Below, piece by piece: positions 63,808 through 64,000 of a stretch of 64,000 bases of DNA. Every line of letters starts with the position of its first letter. Within the stretch, counting starts at the first letter, position 1. The notes below the pieces were generated by a model. The model saw only the letters and a list, made by a program, of their open reading frames with translations. It ran no database searches and was not told where the DNA came from. The stretch comes from Massilia aurea (GTDB lineage Bacteria > Pseudomonadota > Gammaproteobacteria > Burkholderiales > Burkholderiaceae_D), in NCBI RefSeq assembly GCF_014200505.1, contig NZ_JACHBX010000005.1, positions 397,065-461,064 on the forward strand, read 5' to 3'. A program made the position numbers and the translations under genes.

Positions 63808-63921
63808 GGAAGGATGGGCTCGTTCCGGGCGCCGTCGCCTAAAACTGGAGATAGATGAAAACGTCAACTCTGAACGAATTGGAATTGTGCAACGCTGAGG
63901 CCGTTTCCAAATGTCAGACCT
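63742..63921. mobile_element. 180-bp element with 20-bp inverted ends (MITE-like)
   Basis: The left end reads AGGTCTGACATTTGGACACG and the right end is its reverse complement with one mismatch (CGTTTCCAAATGTCAGACCT). No transposase frame fits in 180 bp, so it would be a non-autonomous element or the remnant of one. I cannot see a convincing target-site duplication. Confidence 0.5.
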
Positions 63922-64000
63922 CGTATATTGAAGATGCCAGCGCACCAGTAGATAATATTGTTGATGTGGCCGGTCGGGGTGACACTGTTCAGACTGAGTG
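63855..64000 (+). CDS. Possible gene start, cut by the window edge
   Basis: An ATG at 63855 with GGAG 4-5 bp upstream opens a frame that stays open to the window end (48 codons, beginning MKTSTLNELELCNAEAVSKC). I recognise no family. The right inverted repeat of the 180-bp element lies inside it, so it may instead be chance coding in the element. Confidence 0.3.
   Translation, partial: MKTSTLNELELCNAEAVSKCQTSYIEDASAPVDNIVDVAGRGDTVQTE

Overview
The window looks like chromosome from a GC-rich betaproteobacterium, most likely an Oxalobacteraceae member close to Massilia. This rests on base composition, gene families and gene order read by eye; no database was searched. Most genes are tightly packed, with many ATGA stop/start overlaps. 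The last ~1.7 kb (from about 62.3 kb) is clearly AT-richer and holds broken genes.

Layout. 0-9.1 kb: an unknown membrane protein, a chemotaxis receptor, a complete BMP-type ABC importer (two permeases, ATPase, binding protein; probably for nucleosides) and a membrane-anchored hydrolase. 9.3-12.4 kb: a YciI protein, a DUF969/DUF979 transporter pair with pyroglutamyl-peptidase (pyroglutamate release and uptake), then a tandem array of a 136-bp palindromic repeat. 12.4-19.5 kb: a full zeaxanthin-glucoside carotenoid cluster, crtE-X-Y-I-B with crtZ convergent, and a DUF2141 protein beside it. 19.6-30.2 kb: nucleoside salvage in two divergent units, psuK-psuG-lysR leftward and punA-deoB-deoC-(double ALDH)-deoA-cdd rightward.

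30.3-39 kb: mixed small genes (DUF2058, VOC, DUF2076, an XRE regulator divergent from an SDR), a LytS/LytTR two-component system joined to a chromate transporter, a TonB-C-like protein and an acetyltransferase. 39-45.8 kb: purine and ureide catabolism (class III aminotransferase, a fused UraD-AllC protein, LysR, PuuD and a coupled M20 hydrolase). 46-50.7 kb: a VWA lipoprotein, an S9 peptidase, and a two-gene unit for proteins of 38 and 35 aa. 50.8-61.1 kb: nitrate assimilation (nasT, nasS, nitrate transporter, nirB, nirD, nitrate reductase electron-transfer and catalytic subunits). A sigma-54 promoter, an ANTAR double hairpin and an intrinsic terminator lie in the leader before the transporter. 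61.1-64 kb: terC, then an AT-rich tail with a secreted unknown, two truncated copies of a GNAT gene in tandem, and a 180-bp element with 20-bp inverted ends.

How it fits together. Much of the window concerns obtaining nitrogen and carbon from scavenged molecules: nucleosides, pseudouridine, purines/ureides, pyroglutamyl peptides and nitrate. The most notable signals beyond the standard genes are the NasT-type antitermination leader, the small-protein operon at 50.4-50.6 kb, the pseudo-domain ALDH in the deo operon, the enterobacterial-style crt layout, and shared palindromic repeat families.
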